DNA of 29,358 nucleotides from a virus, in IMG/VR virus record IMGVR_UViG_3300029319_000334, positions 1-29,358 of that record; one strand, 5' to 3'. The notes under the pieces were generated by a model. The model had not been told where the DNA came from, did not search any database, and saw nothing but the letters and a program-made list of their open reading frames with translations. The translations under genes and the position numbers were made by a program. Positions within the stretch are counted from its first letter, which is position 1. Each line of letters starts with the position of its first letter. This document shows, piece after piece, positions 15,140 to 23,032 of this stretch.

Positions 15140-15850
15140 ATGGAACAAACACAAACATCGCCAGACAATACACAACAGGTCACTGAGCCAGTTGCAGAAG
15201 TCTCAAAAAATACGACACCTCAGGGAACGGTTGAATCGACAACTGACAAAACATATTCTCAATTTGAAGTTGATGCTATTGCGGCTGAGATCCGTAGGAA
15301 AGCAGAGCAGAAGGTATCAAAGAAATTTGAGGGCGTGGATGTCGAGCATTACAGGTCTTTGATTGCCAAAGAAGAAAATGAAAAACTTCAGAAGCAAAAG
15401 GAGAAGGGTGAGTTTGAAACGATCTTGAAAGAGCAGGCTGAAAAGTCACAACAAAGGATCCAACAACTTACTGGTGAACTGACAAAGATAAAAGTGGATG
15501 GGGCATTGATTAATGCCGCGTCAACTATGAAAGCGATCAATCCTGATCAAGTTACACAACTTTTGAGGGACAGGATCAAGATGTCAGACACAGGAGAAGT
15601 TGAAGTTGTTGATCCGAGATCAGGTCAAGCAAGATACACTGAAAAAGGTGCGCCTATGTCGGTCCAAGATGCCGTTAAGGAATTCTTGAATTCCAATCCG
15701 CATTTCGTTGCCGGAGGCCCAGCAGGAGGTGGATCCCAATCCAACACAAGACAGAGTGGTGCTAATAATGTTGATGTGACCAAACTGGATATGAACAATC
15801 CAGAGCATAGAAAACAGTATGCTGAGTGGCGAAAGACACAAGGCTACTAA
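15140..15850 (+). CDS. Capsid scaffolding protein (236 aa)
   Basis: Lies directly before the major capsid gene. It has the usual scaffold build: a disordered Thr/Gln/Pro-rich N-terminus, a long charged coiled coil (residues about 50-125, with EKLQKQKEKGEFETILKEQA), a DPRSGQARY turn segment, a Gly-rich linker (GGPAGGGSQ) and a short C-terminal helix that would bind the capsid protein. It guides prohead assembly and leaves before DNA entry. An AAAGGAG site lies upstream of the ATG. No protease domain is visible. Confidence 0.82.
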   Translation: MEQTQTSPDNTQQVTEPVAEVSKNTTPQGTVESTTDKTYSQFEVDAIAAEIRRKAEQKVSKKFEGVDVEHYRSLIAKEENEKLQKQKEKGEFETILKEQAEKSQQRIQQLTGELTKIKVDGALINAASTMKAINPDQVTQLLRDRIKMSDTGEVEVVDPRSGQARYTEKGAPMSVQDAVKEFLNSNPHFVAGGPAGGGSQSNTRQSGANNVDVTKLDMNNPEHRKQYAEWRKTQGY

Positions 15851-15859
15851 ACATTAACC

Positions 15860-15867
15860 TAAATAAA
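15860..15867 (+). promoter_or_regulatory. TAAATAAA motif before the capsid gene
   Basis: CCTAAATAAA at the scaffold-capsid gap is similar to CCTAAATAAA at 16788-16797 and related to the AATAAATA motif. It overlaps the AAAAAGGAG ribosome binding site region of the capsid gene. A capsid-specific late promoter is possible. Confidence 0.35.
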
Positions 15868-15881
15868 AAGGAGTTAGCACA

Positions 15882-16727
15882 ATGGCTAATGAAACTACAA
15901 CAACTACTTTGAATGATCTGATATCACCGATCGTTCAAGAGGCTATGTTTGTTGCAAGTGAAACTGCGATTATGCCAGGTCTTGTAAAACAATTTACAGT
16001 TCCAGCAAATGCAGGTAAGGTTCTTCAAGTTCCGATTTACTCAGCACAAACAATATCAAGTGACGTTGGTGAGAACAGTGATTTATCAAACACTCAAATC
16101 TCAACTGACAAAGCAGACATCACTTTAACTGAAGCAGGTATAATGACTACATTGACTGATATGGCGAGAAACCATTCAGTATCAAATGTTGTTGCTGACC
16201 TTGGTAAGTTATTTGGTGAAGCAATCGCAAAAAGACACGACAGAGCATTAACAGGTCTATTCTCATCTTTCTCATCTCAAATTGGTGAAGATTCAGATGA
16301 AGTAGAAGTTAAGGATCTATTCGAAGCATATGCGACGTTAAAAGCAAATGCAGTTCCTGGACCATACGTTGGTGTGTTCAATCCAAAAGCAATTTACAAT
16401 GTTAAAAAAGCATTGACAAACACTTTTGTGAATCCGAATGCGTCAAATGTTGCGAACCAGGCAATGACTGAAGGCTTCATCGGAAGAATCGCAGGTATCG
16501 ACATTTTTGAAACATCAAATGTTGTTGAACCTTCTTCAGGTGTGGCGATCAATGCTGTATTCAGCAGAGATGCTTTGGGTGTTGCGATAGCAGACCAATT
16601 AAAAATTGAAACACAAAGAGATGCTTCTTTAAGAGCAGATGAAATTGTTGCTTCTACAAGATACGGTGTATCTGTATTACACAATTCATATGGTGTTCAA
16701 TTAAAAGGTGATGCTACAATCAACTAA
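15882..16727 (+). CDS. Major capsid protein, HK97-like (281 aa)
   Basis: Position after the scaffold, length, very strong ribosome binding site and smooth composition mark it as the main coat protein. A helical N-terminus (LNDLISPIVQEAMFVASETA) is followed by an E-loop-like region (VLQVPIYSAQ), a long spine helix (VADLGKLFGEAIAKRHDRAL) and P-domain/A-loop strands (GVFNPKAIYNVKKAL, GFIGRIAGIDIFETSNV), ending with RYGVSVLHNSYGVQLKGD. This matches the HK97-fold capsid proteins of marine siphoviruses and podoviruses by pattern. A rho-independent terminator follows. Confidence 0.88.
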   Translation: MANETTTTTLNDLISPIVQEAMFVASETAIMPGLVKQFTVPANAGKVLQVPIYSAQTISSDVGENSDLSNTQISTDKADITLTEAGIMTTLTDMARNHSVSNVVADLGKLFGEAIAKRHDRALTGLFSSFSSQIGEDSDEVEVKDLFEAYATLKANAVPGPYVGVFNPKAIYNVKKALTNTFVNPNASNVANQAMTEGFIGRIAGIDIFETSNVVEPSSGVAINAVFSRDALGVAIADQLKIETQRDASLRADEIVASTRYGVSVLHNSYGVQLKGDATIN

Positions 16728-16750
16728 TATTTGATTTACATCATTCCCCT

Positions 16751-16786
16751 AAAAAGAGCGGCTTTAATCGGTCGCTCTTTTTTTTT
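16751..16786 (+). terminator. Rho-independent terminator after the capsid gene
   Basis: AAAAAGAGCG pairs with CGCTCTTTTT (stem 16751-16760 / 16773-16782, 12-nt loop), and the T run continues to 16786. It is the clearest terminator in the window and would limit read-through after the most expressed gene. Confidence 0.88.
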
Positions 16787-16789
16787 GCC

Positions 16790-16797
16790 TAAATAAA
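16790..16797 (+). promoter_or_regulatory. TAAATAAA motif directly before a start codon
   Basis: CCTAAATAAAATTATG: the motif lies immediately after the capsid terminator, only 3 bp from the ATG at 16801, and there is no ribosome binding site. Either a late promoter giving a leaderless or start-proximal mRNA, or an AT-rich leader. Confidence 0.35.
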
Positions 16798-16800
16798 ATT

Positions 16801-17355
16801 ATGACAATCATTTGGTTCAATGGTCCTTCGGGTGTCGAATTGATGGCGAGCCTGCCACGACAACCTTTTGAGATAGGTTGTAATCTCATACAAAACAACA
16901 GAGATGTGGATGTGGTCTGTGCCTATGACGTAGACACAGTGACTAAGATTGAAATCAAACCAAACACTGAATATTACACCAGAGAAGAAGCCGCACACAG
17001 CAAATGGAACATTATAAATGACCATATTATCAAATCAACAAACTCCGGCCTGTTGGCCTGTTATGTTGCCAAAATTAAAAAACAATTTCCAATCTACATA
17101 TTGGGTTGTGATTGGGGTCTCACAAAGATAAGCATATTTGAAAAAGAATATATGCACACAAAACCGCAAAGGAAGTATTGGCAGGCACATAAAAAATTTA
17201 TTTCAACATTGTTTGATGGTTTGCCTGTGTATGTGGTCAACGATCAACAACCAGATATCAATTTACCTATCATTTCCGTAAAGCAGTTCATATCTGCAAT
17301 TCAAATAAATAACAATAGCAGGAAGGACCTGCAACAAACAAGGAAGGACCTTTAA
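16801..17355 (+). CDS. Rossmann-like MptE/DUF115-type protein, paralogue A (184 aa)
   Basis: Key segments are IIWFNGPSG (4-11), EIGCNLI (about 24-30), VVCAYD (about 38-43), SGLLACYVAK (about 82-91) and YILGCDWG (about 99-106). Order and form (GPS, N, D, S-G-x-LA, GxD) match the DUF115/MptE-like and sialyltransferase-like Rossmann folds, which bind nucleotide-linked substrates. The actual reaction is unknown. A homologue lies on the other strand at 27567-28112. The C-terminus ends with a doubled RKDL (RKDLQQTRKDL), encoded by a duplicated AGGAAGGACCT, the second copy of which also serves as ribosome binding site of the next gene. Confidence 0.72.
   Translation: MTIIWFNGPSGVELMASLPRQPFEIGCNLIQNNRDVDVVCAYDVDTVTKIEIKPNTEYYTREEAAHSKWNIINDHIIKSTNSGLLACYVAKIKKQFPIYILGCDWGLTKISIFEKEYMHTKPQRKYWQAHKKFISTLFDGLPVYVVNDQQPDINLPIISVKQFISAIQINNNSRKDLQQTRKDL
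17304..17311 (+). promoter_or_regulatory. AATAAATAAC motif inside the 3' end of paralogue A
   Basis: AATAAATA followed by ACA, 44 bp before the next gene start. Same ten bases as at 3683 and 26433. Could drive the connector-tail block beginning at 17356. Confidence 0.4.
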
Positions 17356-17817
17356 ATGGCGCAATTTAGCACTGACTCAGATCTTTTAGAGTTTGAGCCC
17401 GATATAAAAAACTACGGTATTCAAGACTTTGAAACTGATCCAAACTTACACGAAAAATCCTACGATGATATCATACGTCTGTTGAACATCAAATGGGCAC
17501 CCACATATGGACTTGGAAGATACGATGCTTCTGTTCTTGGTGCCAGCATCATTGATGTTGATCCAAACAAGATACAGACATCACAGTTCAAGAGAGCGAG
17601 TGTGTATCACGTGTTGGGACATTACATCTATCCGAGATTATCTACATTCGATCCTGCTGGTGATGCCTTCCGAGAAAAAATGAATTATTACGTGAACAAA
17701 TTCAATGAAGAGTTTGATTTCATTCTTCAAGAAGGTGTAAAATATGATGCTGATTCAGATGGCACAATAGCCGACTCTGAAAAGCAAACATATTATCACA
17801 ACAGATTACAGAGATAA
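17356..17817 (+). CDS. Head-tail connector-type protein (153 aa)
   Basis: MAQFSTDSDLLEFEPDI begins like known connector or head-completion proteins of siphoviruses, which pack against the portal. It is mostly helical, with VYHVLGHYIYPRLSTF and FREKMNYYVNKFNEEFDFIL near the C-terminus. The assignment rests on place (between capsid and tail tube genes) and on this pattern. The ribosome binding site AGGAAGGA is in the end of paralogue A. Confidence 0.65.
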   Translation: MAQFSTDSDLLEFEPDIKNYGIQDFETDPNLHEKSYDDIIRLLNIKWAPTYGLGRYDASVLGASIIDVDPNKIQTSQFKRASVYHVLGHYIYPRLSTFDPAGDAFREKMNYYVNKFNEEFDFILQEGVKYDADSDGTIADSEKQTYYHNRLQR

Positions 17818-17823
17818 TGGAAG

Positions 17824-18261
17824 ATGTCAGCAAGAGAAAACATAGCAAAAAATATTGTCCAACAACTTGAGAATATGTCTCCACCTGCCCCAGGCAAGGT
17901 ATCGAGAGAATTCTTTGATGTCACAAAATTAGCGATAACACAATTTCCTGCTATTCTTGTTGTGACTTCAAATGAGACAAGGACAGACATTTCAACAGAT
18001 TTACGAGAAGCAGTTATAGAATATCAATTGAGGTCATATGTGAGAGGCACACAGATAGACACATTGAGAAATGAATTGGTTGAGAACATCGAAGAGACAT
18101 TGGAGGTCAGCAGAGACAGAGACATAAGTCAATCAATCACGAACATCCATAACGTGACAACACAAATAACAAACATTGAAGTGATAGACAGAGAACTGCC
18201 TTTGGGTGAGGTTGTCGTAACCTGTCAAGTCACTTACAGATACGCGAAAGGAACTTTATAA
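17824..18261 (+). CDS. Tail terminator/completion-type protein (145 aa)
   Basis: Alpha-beta protein with an N-terminal helix (ARENIAKNIVQQLENM), a central strand (FPAILVVTSNETRTD), then EAVIEYQLRSYVRG, a helix and two final strands (VEVI-like, GEVVVTCQVTYRY). This topology and place fit tail terminator or minor tail proteins that cap the tail tube. No diagnostic motif exists, so this is inference from context. The stop overlaps the next start (TAATG). Confidence 0.6.
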   Translation: MSARENIAKNIVQQLENMSPPAPGKVSREFFDVTKLAITQFPAILVVTSNETRTDISTDLREAVIEYQLRSYVRGTQIDTLRNELVENIEETLEVSRDRDISQSITNIHNVTTQITNIEVIDRELPLGEVVVTCQVTYRYAKGTL

Positions 18262-18503
18262 TGGCAGTAACTATGTATAAAGGAAAAGATTCTAAGGTTG
18301 TCAATAACCGAGAGGTTAGGCAACATAGAAGAGACGGTTGGACCTATAAACCATCCAAAACGGATCTACAACAAAAAATAACAAGACCGAAGAAGCCAAG
18401 GGCAACACTCAAGGCGACTCCGGCTGTTGAAAAAGTTGTGGAACCAAAAATAAACATCGATCTTCCAGGTCCGGAAGATTTCAACCTAAACATAAAGGAG
18501 TAG
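18261..18503 (+). CDS. Small basic hypothetical protein (80 aa)
   Basis: TAATG-coupled to the upstream gene. The N-terminus has MYKGKDSKVVNNREVRQHRR followed by DGW, a pattern found in small phage proteins that read VxxHxxDGW. The rest is a Lys/Pro-rich linker and an acidic tail. Unknown role between tail completion and tail tube. Confidence 0.6.
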   Translation: MAVTMYKGKDSKVVNNREVRQHRRDGWTYKPSKTDLQQKITRPKKPRATLKATPAVEKVVEPKINIDLPGPEDFNLNIKE

Positions 18504-18507
18504 GAAA

Positions 18508-18933
18508 ATGGCAGTTAATACAGGAACCTATACCGGAGAAGCAGGCGTCGTGAAGTTTTCAGATGACGGTTCAGCCGTTGCGGCTGTGGCCAGTGTGAGA
18601 TCTTTTACGGTGGAGCAATCTATGGACACTTTGGAAGACACAGTAATGTCATCAGATGGTGCGTTCAGAACTTACAAAGGTGGTTTATCAACTTTCTCTG
18701 GAACAATAGATTGTTATCTTAGAGATGATGATGATGCACAAAGATCGTTCTTCACGTCAATAGGAAACAACGCGGCGGCTATCGAGTTATATCCGTCAGG
18801 TGAATCAACTGGTGTAAAACTAACCGGAAACGTTTTGATAACTTCACATTCAATATCGGCTTCGTTCGATTCTATGACGGAAGTTAGCATATCTTTCACC
18901 GGCAGTGGTGCACTAACTCGAACGGATTTATAA
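18508..18933 (+). CDS. Major tail (tube) protein (141 aa)
   Basis: GTYTGEAGVVKFSDDG, VASVRSFTVEQSMDTLEDTV, GLSTFSGTIDCYL and VLITSHSISASFD with the closing VSISFTGSGAL is the usual pattern of siphovirus tail tube proteins, a beta-sandwich that stacks as hexameric rings. AAAGGAG precedes the ATG. Its order before the chaperones and the tape measure supports the call. Confidence 0.82.
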   Translation: MAVNTGTYTGEAGVVKFSDDGSAVAAVASVRSFTVEQSMDTLEDTVMSSDGAFRTYKGGLSTFSGTIDCYLRDDDDAQRSFFTSIGNNAAAIELYPSGESTGVKLTGNVLITSHSISASFDSMTEVSISFTGSGALTRTDL

Positions 18934-18942
18934 TTTTAAATT

Positions 18943-19236
18943 ATGATTTCGATTCAAGTCAAAGGAGTTGAAAAGGCCGGCAGGGCCATATTCAAGAAAT
19001 TGGATGACCTTGTCAGCAAAGTATCCCGAGATGCGTTTGCTGAAGCAAAACGTATCACACCGGTCCGATCTGGTCGAGCCAAAAAATCTTGGAGACTGGA
19101 AAAGAAAGGCAAGTTTAGCACGGAAGTAGTAAACCGTGTTCCATACGCCGCCCGATTGGATGAAGGATACTCTAAAAAAGCGCCACGAGGTATAACTCGG
19201 CCAGCCTCGAAGGCAGTTGCAAAACGTTATAGATAA
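18943..19236 (+). CDS. HK97 gp10-like tail completion protein (97 aa)
   Basis: Contains the typical block AKRITPVRSGRAKKSWR followed by VPYAARLDEGYSKKAPRG and a final PASKAV. HK97 gp10-family proteins are small neck/tail completion proteins. In most siphoviruses this gene precedes the tail tube gene, but here it follows it. No ribosome binding site is evident; the ATG is 9 bp from the previous stop. Confidence 0.78.
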   Translation: MISIQVKGVEKAGRAIFKKLDDLVSKVSRDAFAEAKRITPVRSGRAKKSWRLEKKGKFSTEVVNRVPYAARLDEGYSKKAPRGITRPASKAVAKRYR

Positions 19237-19251
19237 AGGAGATAATAGACA

Positions 19252-19626
19252 ATGAACAAAGCAACAATGATGAGTAAAATCACTAATCACTATCAAACAG
19301 CGATCAGTGATGCAAATATGCACAAGATCCACATCAAAGAATGGGATATGGATATCTATTTTAGAAACACATATTCATTCAAAGATGAGGCGAGAGTAGT
19401 TGAACTACAGAGCCAAGGAAAAGTGGTAGAGGCACTCGTAGAAAGTCTTATTGTGAAAGCGAGAGACAAAGAAGGCAAAAGGATATTCCAGGATGCCGAC
19501 AGAGTCACACTTTTGAATGAGGCTGACCCTGCTGTGATCACCAGAGTATGCACAGCGATTTCAAATGCTAATTTGAGATTAATAGGTGACAAAGCAGTAA
19601 AGGAATCGAATCCAACACAGAGTTAA
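19252..19626 (+). CDS. Tail assembly chaperone (gpG-like, 124 aa)
   Basis: Located between tail tube and tape measure, with the features of first tail chaperones: a beta N-terminus (IHIKEWDMDIYFRNTYSF), DEARVVELQSQGKVVEALVESLIVKARD, an EGKRIF...DRVTLLNEADP block and a helical end. It coats the tape measure before tube assembly. AAAGGAG lies upstream. A second ORF in the -1 frame follows at once, as in lambda G/T. Confidence 0.72.
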   Translation: MNKATMMSKITNHYQTAISDANMHKIHIKEWDMDIYFRNTYSFKDEARVVELQSQGKVVEALVESLIVKARDKEGKRIFQDADRVTLLNEADPAVITRVCTAISNANLRLIGDKAVKESNPTQS

Positions 19627-19637
19627 GACTGCTTTTG

Positions 19638-19781
19638 ATGTTGGCCGATAGGCTCCACAAGAGCCTTGAGGAGATAATGCAGTTGTCAGTGTTGGAGATA
19701 GATCTGTGGTTGGGATACCTAAGGATCGAACAACAAGCCGCCAGCAGGCAAATGAAGAACTTGAAGGGTAGGAAAAAATGA
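19638..19781 (+). CDS. Second tail chaperone ORF (gpT/DUF4035-like, 47 aa or a frameshift extension)
   Basis: The -1 frame relative to the preceding gene is open from 19590 to the TGA at 19779-19781 and encodes LLLMLADRLHKSLEEIMQLS, then VLEIDLWLGYLRIEQQ. This matches the second chaperones of proteobacterial phages (LADRL-x-K-x-x-x-EI ... LWxAYxR). Read alone it starts at ATG 19638. Read as a gpG-gpT fusion it would need a -1 slip between 19590 and 19626, but I see no ideal slippery heptamer. The stop overlaps the tape measure start as ATGA. Confidence 0.7.
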   Translation: MLADRLHKSLEEIMQLSVLEIDLWLGYLRIEQQAASRQMKNLKGRKK

Positions 19782-21802
19782 GTCAACAAATTCTATTAGC
19801 GATCAAGGCACAGGATCGTGAAATTAAAAGACTCACTGGAGAGGTCAATAGATTAAAAGGATCAATAGGTGGTATTGGGCCTATAGCCAAAGTTGCGGCT
19901 GGAGCCTTGGGTGCCATTGGACTTGTTTCACTTGCCAAAAATGCTGTAAACACAGCGGCCAGATTTCAGGATCTACAAACAACTTTAGCATCAGTAACTG
20001 GATCAACCAAGGCAGGTGCAGAAGCATTTGAATTTATAAAAGAATTATCAACTTCAACCCAATTCGGCATTGAAGACCTTTCCAAAGCATTTATAAAATT
20101 AAAAGCGGCTGGCATCGAACCAAATGTTGAACTTCTTACAGTTTTCACAGACACAGCGGCCATAACCACAGACCAAGTCGGATCATTAGAGGCGGTAACA
20201 GACCTGTTTGCAAGAACGGTCCAAGGGGGTCTGGGTTTAGAAGAGATTGAACGATTAGGAGACAGAGGTGTTCCTGTTCTTGATATTCTTAATGAAAAGT
20301 TAGACCTTACAAGGGGTGAAATATCAGAGTTTGGTAAAAGCGCCGAAGGAGCCAAAAAACTTGTTGATGCTTTTGCGGAAGGTATCCAGGAACGATTTGG
20401 CGGAGCAACACAGAAATTATTAGGAAACCTATCAGTTCAATTTTCAAATTTGAACATAGCAATAGACAACGCCAGTTCGGCATTTGGAATGTCTCTGGCA
20501 CCAGCATTGGGTGAGTCTGTTGTAGGACTAACAGAATTTATCGTAAGGAATGAAAAATTAATAGCATCAATAGGTGAAGGTTTAGGAACAGCAATACAAT
20601 TCACTGTGGCAAACATTGATCTGCTCGCTTCTGCATTGGTTGGATTGGGACTTGCAGGAATCATTGTTTTATTTGGGAAATTGGCCCTGGCAATAAAAGG
20701 TGCCGCCCTGCAAATGAACATATTCAACAAGGTAGCAGGCAAGAATCCTTTTGTAAGACTTGCCACTGGTTTGTTAGCAGTAGGTAGTGCAGTAGCGACC
20801 TATGTTACACTGAACAAAGATGCAGAAGAAACACAGGATGATGTCAATGATGCAGTTGACGAGGGAACAAAATCTTACAAAAATTATGAAGATGGCATAA
20901 TACGAGCGGCCAAGGCTCAAAAGAAAGCGGAAGAGCAAGCCAAGAAGAATGCCAAAGCACAAAAAGATTTAGCAAAAGCACATAGAAAAACATTCGACGA
21001 AATAATGAAGTTGAATGAGACAGAATTACAAAAACTTGCGAGACAGCAAAATGAAAAAATGAAAGAAATCAAGGATATGCTTCGAAATAGAAGCGTGTCT
21101 GAAGAAGAGGCGGCAAAAGCAAGGCTTGAGATAGAAAAATTTTATGGTGGCAAGGCCAGAGACATCAGAAACAGAGAAGCACAAGAGGCATTAGAAAAAC
21201 AATTAGAAGCAAGTAGAAAGATTGAAGAGGACAGAAAAGAAAAACTTGAATTATTCAAGCAAGGCAAGTTCAAACAAGGTAGTATTGAAAGAGCAACACA
21301 AGAAGAGATGCTTGACATTGTTATTGCCACAGGATCAAGAACATTAGATATACTTGCAACACAAAACAAAAAATTCTTCCAATTACAGAAAGCAGTCAAG
21401 ATTGCATCTGCTATCCAGAACACATACGAAGGTGCTACCAAAGCCTTTGCACAGGGAGGTTTCCTTGGATTTGTGACATCAGCACTTGTCATTGCGGCAG
21501 GTTTGGCACAGGTTGCACAGATACGGGCACAAACCTATCCAGGTAGAAGAAGAGGTGGTCCTGTTATGGCTAACAGTCCATTCATTGTTGGAGAAGAAGG
21601 AGCAGAGTTATTTGTTCCACAATCATCAGGCACGGTCATTCCGAACGACAGGATGGGAACAGGTGCGGTAACAGTTAATTTTAACATAAGTGCAGTTGAT
21701 AGTTCAGACTTTGACGATCTATTGATGTCCAGACAGGACTTGATCGTCAGCGTCATAAACAGAGCATTAAGAGAAAGGGGGAGAGCGGCTATAACCGCGT
21801 AA
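19778..21802 (+). CDS. Tail tape measure protein (674 aa)
   Basis: Sets tail length. N-terminal helix and hydrophobic Gly/Ala stretch (about 25-60), then a TP901-type tape measure domain (FQDLQTTLASVTGSTKAGAE, FIKELSTSTQFGIEDLSKAF, SLEAVTDLFARTVQGG). Two hydrophobic segments follow (about 284-315 and 328-345) that may cross the membrane during DNA entry. Residues about 360-490 are a charged coiled coil. The end has YPGRRRGGPVMANSPFIVGE followed by EGAELFVPQSSGTVIPN, common at tape measure C-termini. The length suggests a tail of roughly 100 nm, from the known 1.5 angstrom per residue rule. Confidence 0.92.
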   Translation: MSQQILLAIKAQDREIKRLTGEVNRLKGSIGGIGPIAKVAAGALGAIGLVSLAKNAVNTAARFQDLQTTLASVTGSTKAGAEAFEFIKELSTSTQFGIEDLSKAFIKLKAAGIEPNVELLTVFTDTAAITTDQVGSLEAVTDLFARTVQGGLGLEEIERLGDRGVPVLDILNEKLDLTRGEISEFGKSAEGAKKLVDAFAEGIQERFGGATQKLLGNLSVQFSNLNIAIDNASSAFGMSLAPALGESVVGLTEFIVRNEKLIASIGEGLGTAIQFTVANIDLLASALVGLGLAGIIVLFGKLALAIKGAALQMNIFNKVAGKNPFVRLATGLLAVGSAVATYVTLNKDAEETQDDVNDAVDEGTKSYKNYEDGIIRAAKAQKKAEEQAKKNAKAQKDLAKAHRKTFDEIMKLNETELQKLARQQNEKMKEIKDMLRNRSVSEEEAAKARLEIEKFYGGKARDIRNREAQEALEKQLEASRKIEEDRKEKLELFKQGKFKQGSIERATQEEMLDIVIATGSRTLDILATQNKKFFQLQKAVKIASAIQNTYEGATKAFAQGGFLGFVTSALVIAAGLAQVAQIRAQTYPGRRRGGPVMANSPFIVGEEGAELFVPQSSGTVIPNDRMGTGAVTVNFNISAVDSSDFDDLLMSRQDLIVSVINRALRERGRAAITA

Positions 21803-21806
21803 TATT

Positions 21807-22427
21807 ATGAGCGGAACATTTCCAACAGCGGGTTTCACAACCCTCAACTACAACAACAATGTAACGGTGAGGCAGACCGAATCTGTCAATGGCAAAACAC
21901 AGAGATCCAAGACAGGTGGCCAGTATTGGTCATTCACTTTGGAATCACCACCATTGGAGAGAGCGGCATTCAACGCCATATACAGTTTCATTGTGCAACA
22001 GGATGGATCATTTGAATCATTCACGATATCACCTCCAGTTGTTGGTTCAACAGCGGGCACGGCATCAGGTAATTTAGTGACCAAAGAAATGAGCACGGCA
22101 CAGAAACAAAAAGGCAGTAGCACAATTAAATTTGGCAACAAGGCGGATGGAAGTCCAGTCACAGGCACATTGAAGGTTGGCGACTTCTTCAAATTGGCCA
22201 GCCACGACAAGGTTTATATGATTGTTGGTTCAGACATAACTTTTGATGGATCAACCTCTCCAGAGGTCAGCATATATCCACCATTGGTGCAGACCATAGA
22301 CAATAGTGATGACGTCACATACAATAGTGTGCCATTCAAGGTGCATTTCACCAGTGACAGGCAAAGTTATACGGTGGATCCAAGTCTGCTATACACATAT
22401 CAAATAGAAGTAAGAGAGCAACTATAA
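21807..22427 (+). CDS. Distal tail-type protein (206 aa)
   Basis: Follows the tape measure, where distal tail proteins are encoded. It contains GGQYWSFTLESPPLERAAFN, FIVQQDGSFESFTISPP and a C-terminal YTVDPSLLYTYQIEVREQL strand, a pattern seen in phage hub proteins of DUF2460-like or related kinds. It would link tail tube and tip. No ribosome binding site is visible, and the stop overlaps the next ATG (TAATG). Confidence 0.65.
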   Translation: MSGTFPTAGFTTLNYNNNVTVRQTESVNGKTQRSKTGGQYWSFTLESPPLERAAFNAIYSFIVQQDGSFESFTISPPVVGSTAGTASGNLVTKEMSTAQKQKGSSTIKFGNKADGSPVTGTLKVGDFFKLASHDKVYMIVGSDITFDGSTSPEVSIYPPLVQTIDNSDDVTYNSVPFKVHFTSDRQSYTVDPSLLYTYQIEVREQL

Positions 22428-23032
22428 TGCCCAGAGATATTGCCAGTGCTACGGTTACCAAACTTGAAGCACAAACGGTTCACATCGTCGAGTTGATACA
22501 ACTGCATCTGCTGGACAGCAATGGCAATGACCGGGTTTTACAACTCAATACCGGTCCAACGGATTTGATTGTGACCACACCAACTTCAGGCACAACATTA
22601 TATACGGCACAAGGCCAATTCCTGAACTTTGGATCACTGAAAGAAACTGCTGACTTGAGTGTGCCAAGTTTTGAGATTTTATTCACAGCAGTGGACACAA
22701 CAACATTGGCGGCACTTGTGGCATCGGACAACAGCGGTAAGGCCATAAACGGCAGACGTGCAGTTTTCTACAGGGTGGTTTTGGACAGCAGTTATAATTT
22801 TTCCAACGACGATGTTTATATGATTTTTGATGGAACCATTGATGGTTTCAGCATCACACAGGATGACAACACAGCAACCTTAAGTTTGACCTGCACATCA
22901 AACTTCGCAAAATTTAGTATGATAAATGGAGTAAAAACAAATATGGGAAGCCAACAGACAAGATTTCCGGATGATATGGGTATGGAGTTCGCTTCTTCAA
23001 TAAGACAAGATATAAGATGGGGACAACCGTAA
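22427..23032 (+). CDS. Tail hub protein, DUF2163-like (201 aa)
   Basis: HIVELIQLHLLDSNGN, LYTAQGQFLNFGSLKETADL, a strand FYRVVLD and a DVYMIFDGTIDGFSITQDD segment resemble tail hub proteins of gene transfer agents and alphaproteobacterial phages (DUF2163 group). The assignment is by order (tape measure, distal tail, hub, tail tip). TAATG junctions tie it to both neighbours. Confidence 0.65.
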   Translation: MPRDIASATVTKLEAQTVHIVELIQLHLLDSNGNDRVLQLNTGPTDLIVTTPTSGTTLYTAQGQFLNFGSLKETADLSVPSFEILFTAVDTTTLAALVASDNSGKAINGRRAVFYRVVLDSSYNFSNDDVYMIFDGTIDGFSITQDDNTATLSLTCTSNFAKFSMINGVKTNMGSQQTRFPDDMGMEFASSIRQDIRWGQP

